Positions 16,801 to 23,110 of a stretch of DNA of 26,481 nt are shown one piece after another (position 1 is the first letter of the stretch; every line of letters begins with the position of its first letter). Below the pieces are notes generated by a model. It worked only from the letters and a program-made list of their open reading frames with translations, was not told the DNA's origin and did no database searches. Made by a program: the position numbers and the translations under genes. The stretch covers positions 1 through 26,481 of the forward strand of contig VGMA01000005.1 in assembly GCA_016866575.1 (NCBI GenBank), given 5' to 3'. Source of the stretch: Chlamydiota bacterium (lineage in GTDB: Bacteria > Chlamydiota > Chlamydiia > Chlamydiales > VGMA01).

Positions 16801-17069
16801 TTTGCTTGGATGATAACGCTATCTGTTAGACGTTCGATTGTTTGCGACATCGCTTCAGGAAGAGCTAAAGGTCTTGCCACTTTTTTTGTGTCGCGAAACG
16901 CTGATTCGATAGCTTTTTCAATTCTTTCTCTATTGAACGGAACGATCCTTCCGTTTCTTTTAACTACCGTTAATAGATCCGTGTTCAAAGAACAGTTCTC
17001 AGATATTAACACACTCTTTGTAACACCTGTGAGGATCTCTGTGGGTTCCAAAGTCTTAACTTTTTTCAT
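13869..17069 (-). CDS. nrdA: Ribonucleotide reductase alpha subunit with stacked ATP-cones
   Basis: This is the catalytic subunit that reduces ribonucleoside diphosphates. Its 1066 residues exceed the E. coli protein (761) because of an N-terminal stack of allosteric ATP-cone-like units, starting near residue 32 (VVKRNGRIVPFNRERI), 143 (KIYRHDRSTLVRFNP) and 257 (KVVTEDGKERVISEREI). The catalytic core has C477 (SSCYLS), N689-x-C691-x-E693 (SSNLCTEI), C706 (AVCNLGSINL) and the radical-path tyrosines Y1008-Y1009 (TCYYLR). The tail ends in the redox pair C1062/C1065 (CESCQ). Extra N-terminal length is also seen in C. trachomatis NrdA. The ATG has AGGAG upstream. It is first in the nrdAB operon, with an NrdR-box promoter in front. 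Cone boundaries are estimates by eye. Confidence 0.97.
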   Translation of the reverse strand: MKKVKTLEPTEILTGVTKSVLISENCSLNTDLLTVVKRNGRIVPFNRERIEKAIESAFRDTKKVARPLALPEAMSQTIERLTDSVIIQAKTLGEKGVTLTVEGIQDLVEVTLMKNGLHDVARDYIIYRDQHKAKRDQSPENIKIYRHDRSTLVRFNPMKIGFSIARAFRLARTIESEILPEDILAAVNALTQSVVDRAIEKHNLEGSLHLSCIETIIEEELMGGRFFMEAKAFILQKVGKQDTRFNPSQIQKDQSFKVVTEDGKERVISEREIRSKIEHAARNYKEEIDVPYLVQLTVNNFYNGIKEKEVDTAMIMAARSMVERDPAYAFITAGILLDVLYRETMEVSALDPKLEKAHQEYFPKYIKMGISYKRVSPKLLDFDLPRLAKAMDLQRDNLFQYLGLQTLYDRYFIHEEGRRLETPQIFWMRVAMGLALEETDKNERAIEFYNLLSEHYFTSATPTLFNSGTTHSQLSSCYLSTVMDDLHGIFKIIADDAQLSKWAGGIGNDWTNVRATGSLIKGTNGKSQGVIPFLKVANDTAVAVNQGGKRKGAMCAYLETWHLDIEDFLELRKNTGDERRRTHDMNTANWIPDLFMKRVQKNGSWTLFSPIDTPDLHDLYGKAFEERYAEYEKMAAEGRIKNYKTVDALGLWRKMLSMLFETGHPWITFKDPSNVRGAQDHVGVIHSSNLCTEILLNTSKEETAVCNLGSINLSKHIKDNKLDEERLAKTIRTAIRMLDNVVDINFYPIEETKNANLRHRPIGMGIMGLQDVFYKLGISYASLEAVQFSDESMEMISYYAILASSELAKERGTYESYKGSKWDRGYLPIDTIDLLEKERGEAIMMDRSSKLDWSKVREHIKAHGMRNSHTMAIAPTATIANIIGVVASIEPTYKNLFVKSNLSGEFTVPNSHLIEKLKDLGIWDEQMLDDLKYYDGSILEIDRIPEEVKRVFLTSFEIEPDWLIECASRRQKWIDMGQSLNLYLSEPSGKKIHEMYMNAWKKGIKTCYYLRCLAATQIEKSTTDINKRGLQPRWMKSSSASSRVVVEREEAPKACSLLDPGCESCQ

Positions 17070-17095
17070 ATTTCTCCTGACGGTTATGGAGGGTT

Positions 17096-17125
17096 ATCAT
17101 ACTACATATTGTGTCATTTTCGCAA
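17096..17125 (-). promoter_or_regulatory. Promoter of nrdAB
   Basis: On the minus strand, TTGCGA (17120-17125) and TATGAT (17096-17101) are 18 bases apart, 27 bases upstream of the nrdA ATG. The proximal NrdR box overlaps the -10 and spacer; the distal box lies just upstream of the -35. A second possibility, TGGACA with TATATA 17 bases away, lies over the distal box. Confidence 0.55.
17099..17114. promoter_or_regulatory. NrdR box, proximal to nrdA
   Basis: ATACTACATATTGTGT matches the 16-bp NrdR palindrome, strongest in its right half (ATATTGTGT). It overlaps the nrdA -10 and spacer, so bound NrdR would block RNA polymerase. It is paired with a second box centred 32 bp away. Confidence 0.8.
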
Positions 17126-17130
17126 CTATA

Positions 17131-17146
17131 ACACTATATATTGTGT
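17131..17146. promoter_or_regulatory. NrdR box, distal to nrdA
   Basis: ACACTATATATTGTGT is an almost perfect NrdR operator. The gap to the proximal box is 16 bp, so the centres are about three helical turns apart, the usual arrangement for cooperative NrdR binding. A chlamydial NrdR (CT406) that binds such tandem boxes before nrdAB has been described. It also lies within the leader region of the divergent pssA. Confidence 0.88.
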
Positions 17147-17223
17147 TTATAGGATATTGTCCAGAAAAACTTTCTTAAGAGCGCATCTCGCGTTAAAAGA
17201 GGACTCCATGCTACGATCATCTT

Positions 17224-18054
17224 ATGAGAAGAATCTATATTTTACCCAACGCGGTAACAGCTTTTGGTTTAGCTTGCGGCTTATTTGTCATATTCCATTC
17301 AAGCATGACAGGCATCGATACATATGAAATGCTTAGACAATCCCTTTTAATCTTGATACTCGCTGCGATCGCAGATGTATTAGACGGTGCTGTTGCTAGA
17401 GCTATTCATGCCGAAAGTGAATTTGGCTTGATGTTTGATTCTATCGCAGATGTCGTTTCCTTTGGAGTCGCTCCTTCTGTCCTTTTCTTACGCTCACTTG
17501 ATGTGGGGTTTAGCGGCCCTTACGCTCTTCTTGCTTTAGGCGGCGCTATGCTTTATACCGTATGTGGCGCTTTGCGTCTTGTCCGCTTTAGCGTTAAATC
17601 TTCTTCAGCTAAAGGGGACAAAGAAGCTGAGCTGAATATGAAGCAAAGTTTTGAAGGCCTCCCTATTCCTGCTGCAGCAATGGCGGCTGTTTCTCCAGCC
17701 CTTTTTCTTAGCACACCTCTTTTTGAGAGCCTAGTAAGCATATCCCATACTCTTCGCGCGGTCATTTTATCTTGCGTCATGATGGCTTTAGCGTATCTCA
17801 TGATTAGCAAGTGGCGTTTTGCCAGCATTAAGACCTTTCGTATAAAGGTAGCTTCCTTTCACCTGATTTTTTTGACGGTGATGGCAGCGATTATACTCAT
17901 CTACGGAATTCTACACTACTTATCGATTCTAGTTCTTGTAAGTTTTTGGGGTTATATCATTGTTGGACTAATTTTATCGATCATCCGAAAAATATCGGGA
18001 AGAAAATCTCAAAAATTGCTCGATTTTGAGCCTGATGATGAAGAAGAAAAATAA
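17224..18054 (+). CDS. pssA: CDP-diacylglycerol-serine O-phosphatidyltransferase
   Basis: This membrane enzyme makes phosphatidylserine, the precursor of phosphatidylethanolamine, from CDP-diacylglycerol and serine. The CDP-alcohol phosphotransferase signature is complete: D51, D54-G55, A58-R59, G68, D72 and D76. Several hydrophobic segments flank it (about 5-25, 40-50, 80-110, 150-190 and 205-250), and the tail is charged (EPDDEEEK). The N-terminus MRRIYILPNAVTAFGLACG is typical of short chlamydial and Gram-positive-like PssA. The ATG at 17224 lacks a Shine-Dalgarno, and no in-frame start lies upstream. A better-placed GAGGA instead precedes an out-of-frame ATG at 17208. It diverges from nrdA across the NrdR boxes, and its 3' end overlaps the convergent kinase-like gene by 46 bases. 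Confidence 0.92.
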   Translation: MRRIYILPNAVTAFGLACGLFVIFHSSMTGIDTYEMLRQSLLILILAAIADVLDGAVARAIHAESEFGLMFDSIADVVSFGVAPSVLFLRSLDVGFSGPYALLALGGAMLYTVCGALRLVRFSVKSSSAKGDKEAELNMKQSFEGLPIPAAAMAAVSPALFLSTPLFESLVSISHTLRAVILSCVMMALAYLMISKWRFASIKTFRIKVASFHLIFLTVMAAIILIYGILHYLSILVLVSFWGYIIVGLILSIIRKISGRKSQKLLDFEPDDEEEK

Positions 18055-18896
18055 GATGAAAGTGCTAACGCCTGGATCGAGATAGGATCGACGCCTTGGC
18101 AATCATCTAATGAAAAAGAGCGAATATACTCCTCTTTTAATAGTTCTCTATAGTGATCAACTTCTTCTGTCATCTTAAATAGTTCGGTGAAGTTGACTTC
18201 AATTCCATGATAAAACGCTAACGCCTCTAATAACAAGGTACATTCCGCAACATCATAAGCCGGCGGGAGTTTTTTTGCTGAAAATTCCCAGTCAATTAAA
18301 GTGATTTCATCAGTTAAGGGGTCGTAAAATATGTTGCCTGGATTCATATCCCCATGAATACGAGTAGTTTTCGTATGAATTTCATCAAGTGCTAGCTGGG
18401 TTTTTTTCACTATATGAAGAAGTAATGGCTCCATTTTTTTTCTAGATTCAATTGAAGAGCTAGAGAGTTTTTTTAAATAGCTATTCAAGCTGTATCCCTT
18501 AGCGATTGTTATCGCTACTAGATCATCTTCAATTAAAATAATTTTTGGCGTATTAAAAGAGGAAAACTTCTTTTTTTCTAGATATTGAAGAGCTTCAATC
18601 TCTTTTTTTGATCTCTTGATCACACAAAGTTTTTTACCATTTTCATCCATCACATAATATATAGAGCCCACCTCAGCTAGATCTGCCCTATAGATCCTTT
18701 CATATACCCTGACCTTATAGGCAGGAAATATTTTATCTGCAAAAAAGAGGATCTTTTCCTCTTTGCATTCCTCTAGTTCCTCTTGATACGCAATAGGGCA
18801 AAGTGAAGCAACAGAGTAGGGCTTCAAATGCTGAGGGATTGGCAAAGTAGCAGAAAGAAAGAAAAGATTAACTAATAACTTCTTTAATAAAATCAT
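18009..18896 (-). CDS. APH/choline-kinase-like phosphotransferase with predicted signal peptide
   Basis: The kinase-like fold shows, numbered from a TTG four codons upstream, a phosphate-binding Lys K98 (LCVIKRS), E103 of the next helix, the catalytic loop H185-G-D187-x4-N192 (RIHGDMNPGNIF) and the metal-binding D206 (ITLIDWEFS). HGDxxxxN followed by IDWE is typical of aminoglycoside phosphotransferase, choline/ethanolamine kinase and related small-molecule kinases. The N-terminus from the ATG at 18896 (MILLKKLLVNLFFLSATLP) looks like a signal peptide or membrane anchor, unusual for an ATP-using enzyme. I chose this ATG over the TTG at 18908. The C-terminal tail is Ser-rich, and its last 46 bases overlap pssA tail to tail. 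The substrate is unknown; a lipid head-group role beside pssA is possible but unproven. Confidence 0.65.
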   Translation of the reverse strand: MILLKKLLVNLFFLSATLPIPQHLKPYSVASLCPIAYQEELEECKEEKILFFADKIFPAYKVRVYERIYRADLAEVGSIYYVMDENGKKLCVIKRSKKEIEALQYLEKKKFSSFNTPKIILIEDDLVAITIAKGYSLNSYLKKLSSSSIESRKKMEPLLLHIVKKTQLALDEIHTKTTRIHGDMNPGNIFYDPLTDEITLIDWEFSAKKLPPAYDVAECTLLLEALAFYHGIEVNFTELFKMTEEVDHYRELLKEEYIRSFSLDDCQGVDPISIQALALSSYFSSSSSGSKSSNF

Positions 18897-18913
18897 AATA
18901 TTTTCCAAGCTAT

Positions 18914-18919
18914 ATTATA
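18914..18919 (-). promoter_or_regulatory. Candidate -10 box of the kinase-like gene
   Basis: A perfect TATAAT on the minus strand lies 17 bases before the ATG at 18896, implying a leader of about ten bases. No good -35 stands at the right distance (the nearest, TTGATT, is only 13 bases away). The background is very AT-rich, so a chance match is possible. Confidence 0.3.
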
Positions 18920-19027
18920 CATTAATAAAGATAATCAATCTATGTATCTATTTATTATATTTCAAATTTTTAGTGAAAATTTATTTTTTATTTGGGGATA
19001 ACAGCTCTTTGTCCTAGAATATAGGTT

Positions 19028-20143
19028 ATGATATACGTAATTTTATCCTTTTTTGCTCTAGCTTTTATCATCTTATTTCTTTGGTCTAAACTGAAAATCC
19101 AAGAAGCCAAGATGGAATTTTTGAAAGAAATGAAACAAACTCTAGGAGAGACCTCCTTTGAATCTTTGCAAAAGCTCCATACACAGTCTCAAGGTGAGTT
19201 TGAAAAAAAAGAAATAGCTATTGCTAAACTTGTCCAGCCAGTCCAAGACTCCTTACTTAGACTTGATGATGGCCTAAGAAAACTTGAAAAAGAGCGCAAA
19301 GGGGAGCAAGAGGTTCTTAAAGAGCAAATGCGTGCTATGATTGAATCAGAAAAGCATCTTCGCCAAGAAACAGCAAATCTTGTTTCTGCTTTAAGAAAAC
19401 CTGAAATCCGTGGTATGTGGGGAGAAGTGCAGCTTAAGCGGGTGATTGAATTAGCTGGCATGCTCAATTATTGCGACTTTTTTGAGCAGCAAGTGCTCCA
19501 GACAGAAGAGGGAAGGCTGCGCCCTGACGTAGTGGTAAGACTTCCTAGTGAAAAAAGTGTTATAATTGATGCAAAGGCTCCGTTTGAAGCCTTCTTGGAT
19601 GCAAATCAAACTAAAGATGATCATGTCCGACTAGAAAGGCTGCAAGATCATGCAAAGCATATCCGCATGCACATTACCCAGCTAGGTAGAAAAACCTATT
19701 GGAATTTTCTTGAAGGATCTCCAGAGTTTGTGGTCCTTTTCCTCCCAGCTGAAATATTTTTTAGCAGCGCCTTACAGCAGGATCCTTCGCTCATAGAATT
19801 CGCTGCAGAGCAAGGCGTTGTCATCGCTACTCCTACGACATTGATTGGTTTACTTAGAGCCATTGCTTATGGCTGGAAACAAGATCAATTTTCTAAAAAT
19901 GCCCATGAAATAAGCCAATTAGGCAAAGAGCTCCATAAAAGAGTCTACGATATGACTAAGCATTTTGCTACTTTAGGAAAAAGCTTGGCAAGTTCTGTGG
20001 ACGCTTACAATAAAGCCATGGGAACACTAGAAAAAAGAGTATTAGTGAGTGCAAGAAAATTCAAAGAGTATGGAGCGGCAGCAGATTCTATTGAAATTGA
20101 TGAGCCTGAGCTTCTTGATCAGATCCCAAAAGATTTGGTGTAA
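19028..20143 (+). CDS. rmuC: RmuC-family DNA recombination protein
   Basis: The 371 residues open with a membrane anchor (about 2-20), followed by a coiled coil (about 25-120, rich in E and K). The RmuC domain follows: GMWGEVQLKRVIELAGM (129-145), then a PD-(D/E)xK-type nuclease core with P166-D167 (RPDVVVRLP) and D181-x-K183 (VIIDAKAPF). The conserved FLPAEIFFSSAL and ATPTTLIGLLRAIAYGW blocks complete it. RmuC limits recombination at inverted repeats in E. coli; its biochemical role is poorly defined. Length is shorter than E. coli RmuC (about 475) but usual for compact homologs. The ATG at 19028 has only a weak TAGG. A TAGAAT hexamer ends eight bases before the start, so the transcript may have almost no leader. 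It converges with the DUF455 gene with a seven-base gap. Confidence 0.93.
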   Translation: MIYVILSFFALAFIILFLWSKLKIQEAKMEFLKEMKQTLGETSFESLQKLHTQSQGEFEKKEIAIAKLVQPVQDSLLRLDDGLRKLEKERKGEQEVLKEQMRAMIESEKHLRQETANLVSALRKPEIRGMWGEVQLKRVIELAGMLNYCDFFEQQVLQTEEGRLRPDVVVRLPSEKSVIIDAKAPFEAFLDANQTKDDHVRLERLQDHAKHIRMHITQLGRKTYWNFLEGSPEFVVLFLPAEIFFSSALQQDPSLIEFAAEQGVVIATPTTLIGLLRAIAYGWKQDQFSKNAHEISQLGKELHKRVYDMTKHFATLGKSLASSVDAYNKAMGTLEKRVLVSARKFKEYGAAADSIEIDEPELLDQIPKDLV

Positions 20144-20150
20144 AAACTGA

Positions 20151-20936
20151 TCATGCTTCTTCGATTTTTTTGATCCAATCGTCGGGAACACCCGCTTTTT
20201 GTCGATACTCTTCTTGATAGATGTGCCCCTTAGCCCTTTTAGGGGTAAGATAGGGGTATAGGCTTTCGCAATACTCTACCCAGTCGTGGCTATCTTGTCT
20301 TTGCTGCAGCTTATGGAACCAGTTGATGCCAAAACGGACATGCTTAATTTCATCTAAAAGAATGCGATTCATCAATTCTTCCGATTCCTTATCCCCAATC
20401 TTTCTGAATGCAGAAGCATAAAAGGGTGCAAAGTCTAAATTTGCCATTTCAAAGGTCAAGCTCATCATACTAACGTAACGTATCGGAGAAGTAATAAATG
20501 GGGTGTGACGCCAAAAATGTTTGTAAAGCGGCAAGTCTCCAAGTGTGAGGCCAAGACCCTCTAAGCGCTTCATATAAATTCTGACGTGCTCTTGCTCTTC
20601 TTTTAAGGTGAACAACAGTCCTCTGCGAAAAGCCGTTGGAGCTTCAGGAAAAGCTAATAAGGCGTAAGCCATCATTTCTACAGCAAGAAGTTCATGGCCG
20701 CAGAATCTGTGTAAGCAAACAGCTCTTTTTTCAATGTCATAGAGTTCTTGCAGCGGGGGGAGTTTTTTTCTTTCGCCTCGCGTATGGGCTGAAAAGCGGA
20801 TATTGTGAGCGCGTGCAGGTTCTCTTAAGAAAAGTGGTGAACCTGGATCAAGGTCTGTTAAAAAAGGAGGATCGAGAAGTTTATCCTCGATCCTTTCATT
20901 TTCCAAAATGTGGAGTGCAAATTCTCTAACTTCCAT
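20151..20936 (-). CDS. DUF455 ferritin-like (probable di-metal) protein
   Basis: Counting from the ATG at 20936 (261 residues), this helical protein carries the paired metal-binding motifs of the ferritin-like superfamily: E87 (LAVEMMAY), E114-x2-H117 (EEQEHVRIY), E163 (TFEMANLDF) and E196-x2-H199 (DEIKHVRFG). DUF455 proteins are widespread but uncharacterised; relatives include di-iron hydroxylases such as MiaE. The reaction is unknown. Upstream in-frame ATGs exist at 20945 and 20996, but the family-like sequence begins at MEVREFALHIL. No Shine-Dalgarno precedes either 20936 or 20945. The chosen start overlaps the end of the SH3-domain gene by 11 bases, so translation is probably coupled to it. 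Confidence 0.8.
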   Translation of the reverse strand: MEVREFALHILENERIEDKLLDPPFLTDLDPGSPLFLREPARAHNIRFSAHTRGERKKLPPLQELYDIEKRAVCLHRFCGHELLAVEMMAYALLAFPEAPTAFRRGLLFTLKEEQEHVRIYMKRLEGLGLTLGDLPLYKHFWRHTPFITSPIRYVSMMSLTFEMANLDFAPFYASAFRKIGDKESEELMNRILLDEIKHVRFGINWFHKLQQRQDSHDWVEYCESLYPYLTPKRAKGHIYQEEYRQKAGVPDDWIKKIEEA

Positions 20937-22182
20937 CGACAACATCAAGAACGAAATAGGCAGGGAATGCGAAGTTGTTGTTTGGACGGCTAGCAACGTA
21001 AAGACTTACGTATTTGCCCGCGAATTTCTCTAAATCTACTTTTGTAGAGTAAAGATATGCGCGTGGAAGATCTCTATCACGAATGATGAAATTTCCTGGT
21101 TTATTTTTGATTGGAGCTGTGTAAGACTCCAAAATTCCTGAAACACGAATCGCTTTAGTTCTTTGCTCTTGGTAGTAATCATCAAGAGATCTTGCAGGGT
21201 GTTGCGATGCCCAAACAAGGAATAAAGACTCTTCAGCAGAAATCCATGATTTCATTTTGTCTGTTAATGGAGCAACTTCAACAGGGATGTCAAGAGCAGG
21301 ATTTGCTTCTTTTGCCATGGTGAGTTGTCTTGTAAGCTTGTTTGCTTTTGCTTCAAGGAAAGAAATTTTCTTTTGAAGGTAGCACTCTTGCAGTTCTACT
21401 AAATGGTTTCTTGCTTGTTCAGCAAATTCTGTGAAATCGCTGTAATCTTGGATCACAAGCTTGTAATTAGCAGTAGCTTTATCGAAATCGATTTCATCAA
21501 AAGATTTAGAAAGTTCTGCTTGTGAAACTGCATTTGCAGATTCCATAAGTTGAACGACAGAAGTTTTCTTTTTGTCTCTCACTGCTTTGAGCTCAGGACC
21601 ACCCATTTTTTCGATGAACTCTCTAGCTACATACAAACGGGTGTTTTTAGGCGGGGCAATTTCGAGCCATTTTGAATTTTGATCGCTGATAGCGCCATTG
21701 ACTTTATCGCCTGTGTTTAAATGTCCAATCACTGGAGCATTTAATTCTGGCTGAAGGCGAACATTTACGCGTGTTCCTTCAACAACATTATCTAAAACAA
21801 AGCTGCGAAATACGTAAGCTTTCATATCGCTTGGAGCTTCGATTCCGTAGAAATCGTTTTTCTCTTCCACAACGATTACCCAATCATCTTTGGAGAGTTC
21901 TTTTACAATTGAGCTCTCGACATCGGGCTGTAAGCGAAGTCTTACACCATTTCCTACAACTCTACCGGTGAAGGCGTTGTATTTTGGCGCTTGTCTTTCA
22001 GCAACGGGCTGCGCTGAACTTGCAGACATTGCAGGAGTTGATTTGATTTGTGCCGGCTGTCTGATAGGCATGCTATTTGACAGCTCAGGCTCCAATGTTT
22101 GTACAGCTGTGAGCTTGCCTTTTTCATTAGCAATAAGCGCGCTGCTGCAGCAAATAGTTAAGAGAACAATAGCTCTTCTCAT
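20926..22182 (-). CDS. Secreted protein with two bacterial SH3 domains, Ctad1 (CT017)-like
   Basis: Counting from the ATG at 22182 (418 residues), a signal peptide (MRRAIVLLTICCSSALIA) is followed by a Pro/Ser/Ala-rich linker (25-68) and two tandem bacterial SH3 domains, about 71-133 (FTGRVVGNGVRLRLQPD) and 134-195 (GTRVNVRLQPELNAPVIG). A helical middle (200-320) and a beta-rich C-terminal domain (about 350-418) complete it. C. trachomatis CT017 (Ctad1) is a similarly sized surface adhesin whose two N-terminal bacterial SH3 domains bind host cells via integrin beta-1. The shared architecture and the same neighbours (a small protein, then phoH) suggest this is its counterpart. Adhesin function here is inferred; SH3b domains also bind peptidoglycan. 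The ATG at 22182 is preferred over 22191 because AGGA lies eight bases before it. Confidence 0.75.
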   Translation of the reverse strand: MRRAIVLLTICCSSALIANEKGKLTAVQTLEPELSNSMPIRQPAQIKSTPAMSASSAQPVAERQAPKYNAFTGRVVGNGVRLRLQPDVESSIVKELSKDDWVIVVEEKNDFYGIEAPSDMKAYVFRSFVLDNVVEGTRVNVRLQPELNAPVIGHLNTGDKVNGAISDQNSKWLEIAPPKNTRLYVAREFIEKMGGPELKAVRDKKKTSVVQLMESANAVSQAELSKSFDEIDFDKATANYKLVIQDYSDFTEFAEQARNHLVELQECYLQKKISFLEAKANKLTRQLTMAKEANPALDIPVEVAPLTDKMKSWISAEESLFLVWASQHPARSLDDYYQEQRTKAIRVSGILESYTAPIKNKPGNFIIRDRDLPRAYLYSTKVDLEKFAGKYVSLYVASRPNNNFAFPAYFVLDVVDGS

Positions 22183-22214
22183 GGACACCATCCTGATTCA
22201 TGAATAATGGCCCC

Positions 22215-22243
22215 ATTCTATGAATTTGTTCGTTTTTGAGCAA
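22215..22243 (-). promoter_or_regulatory. Candidate promoter of the two-SH3-domain gene
   Basis: On the minus strand, TTGCTC (22238-22243) and TAGAAT (22215-22220) are 17 bases apart, 32 bases before the start at 22182. The -10 matches five of six; the -35 matches three. Confidence 0.4.
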
Positions 22244-22269
22244 CCCAAATCGCGATTGGTCTAAAAAAC

Positions 22270-22929
22270 TTAACTACTGAGTAAAACCGCACGGATGTGC
22301 TCGCAATCATTTTTGCCGCACGTGCATCCGATCGGCTCACCTAAATAGACTTGGTAGTGTTCTTCTTTATCAAGAGGGTGAATCACTTCAAACAAATGCT
22401 CTGCTTTTTGTGTAATATCCCAATCTTTGAAGCGCAAATCTTCTTCAGAGATGCATTCTTCGATTTCTGCAGAAGGGGCGTACATCGCTTTAGCGATTTG
22501 ACAGTGAGGACAGTTGCAATGAAGATCTTCTACAGAAATTTGAAAAATTGCAGGATCAATACCCAGCATTTTTGTAATTGCTTCTATGCTTTTGAGGATT
22601 GGTTTCGGTAAATCAGGCGCATTAGCAAGCAAAGGATTGTGTCCTACTAAATTGCCAAGTTGCGGCATTCCTTCGAGCTCTATTCCGATAGGAAGCGAAT
22701 CGAGTTTTAAGGCAAGATCTCCTCTATTGGATTCATGAGATTCGATATGTTTAGCATGAGATTCAAAAATATGTTTTACACATTCTTTGCTAAGGTTTGG
22801 AATCAATACTGGTTTATCAAGATTAAGACCTATCACAAGGTGATGTTCTTCCATCTTTAGGTAATCGACTCTGTCCCATGTAGTAGATATATAAGGGGGA
22901 ATATGGAGAATTTTGTCGGTAATTTTCAT
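22270..22929 (-). CDS. Conserved chlamydial Cys/His-rich protein with SWIM-like zinc motif
   Basis: This 219-residue protein has no assigned function. It carries two likely metal sites. The first is a cluster with C138, C140, H142 and C143 (LHCNCPHCQIA). The second is C202-x-C204-x4-C209-x-H211 (IGCTCGKNDCEHIRAVL), which fits the SWIM zinc-finger pattern CxCxnCxH. SWIM modules usually bind DNA or proteins. The N-terminal half contains beta-strand-like segments (HHLVIGLNLDKPVLIPNL) and no signal peptide. The ATG is preceded by AAGGAGGT, a full Shine-Dalgarno, and a promoter with a perfect -10. Its place between phoH and the SH3-domain gene matches, as I recall, CT016 in C. trachomatis. I do not know the product's role. 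Confidence 0.75.
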   Translation of the reverse strand: MKITDKILHIPPYISTTWDRVDYLKMEEHHLVIGLNLDKPVLIPNLSKECVKHIFESHAKHIESHESNRGDLALKLDSLPIGIELEGMPQLGNLVGHNPLLANAPDLPKPILKSIEAITKMLGIDPAIFQISVEDLHCNCPHCQIAKAMYAPSAEIEECISEEDLRFKDWDITQKAEHLFEVIHPLDKEEHYQVYLGEPIGCTCGKNDCEHIRAVLLSS

Positions 22930-22956
22930 AAGACCTCCTTGAAGTACTTATTCATC

Positions 22957-22985
22957 ATTATACCTATTTTAGCACTTAAGCGCAA
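22957..22985 (-). promoter_or_regulatory. Promoter of the Cys/His-rich gene
   Basis: On the minus strand a perfect TATAAT (22957-22962) lies exactly 17 bases from TTGCGC (22980-22985). The transcript would start near 22950, leaving about 20 bases before the ATG with its full Shine-Dalgarno. It may also serve the SH3-domain and DUF455 genes downstream. Confidence 0.6.
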
Positions 22986-23110
22986 CGATTGCTGAAAAAT
23001 CACCCAATATACTAACATTAAAAAATTTAATACGTATAAATAAAAAGGGTTGTAATAAGAGCTTTTTTTTTGCATAAGGGGGCTAGTATGTAAATTTATT
23101 TGGAGGTTCA

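Noticed and set aside
16732..17178. 148-residue open frame antisense to nrdA
   Set aside because: It lies opposite the well-conserved first ATP-cone of NrdA and across the NrdR boxes, has no ribosome site and no recognisable domain.
18009..18896. Antibiotic (aminoglycoside) resistance kinase
   Set aside because: The catalytic motifs are shared by many small-molecule kinases, the N-terminus is an export-type signal, and nothing nearby suggests a resistance cassette.
20151..20936. Chlamydial CADD (PqqC-like oxygenase)
   Set aside because: The ExxH pairs and overall sequence fit DUF455, not the CADD/PqqC family.
21890..22207. 105-residue open frame antisense to the SH3-domain gene
   Set aside because: It mirrors the signal peptide and linker of the real gene and has no upstream ribosome site.
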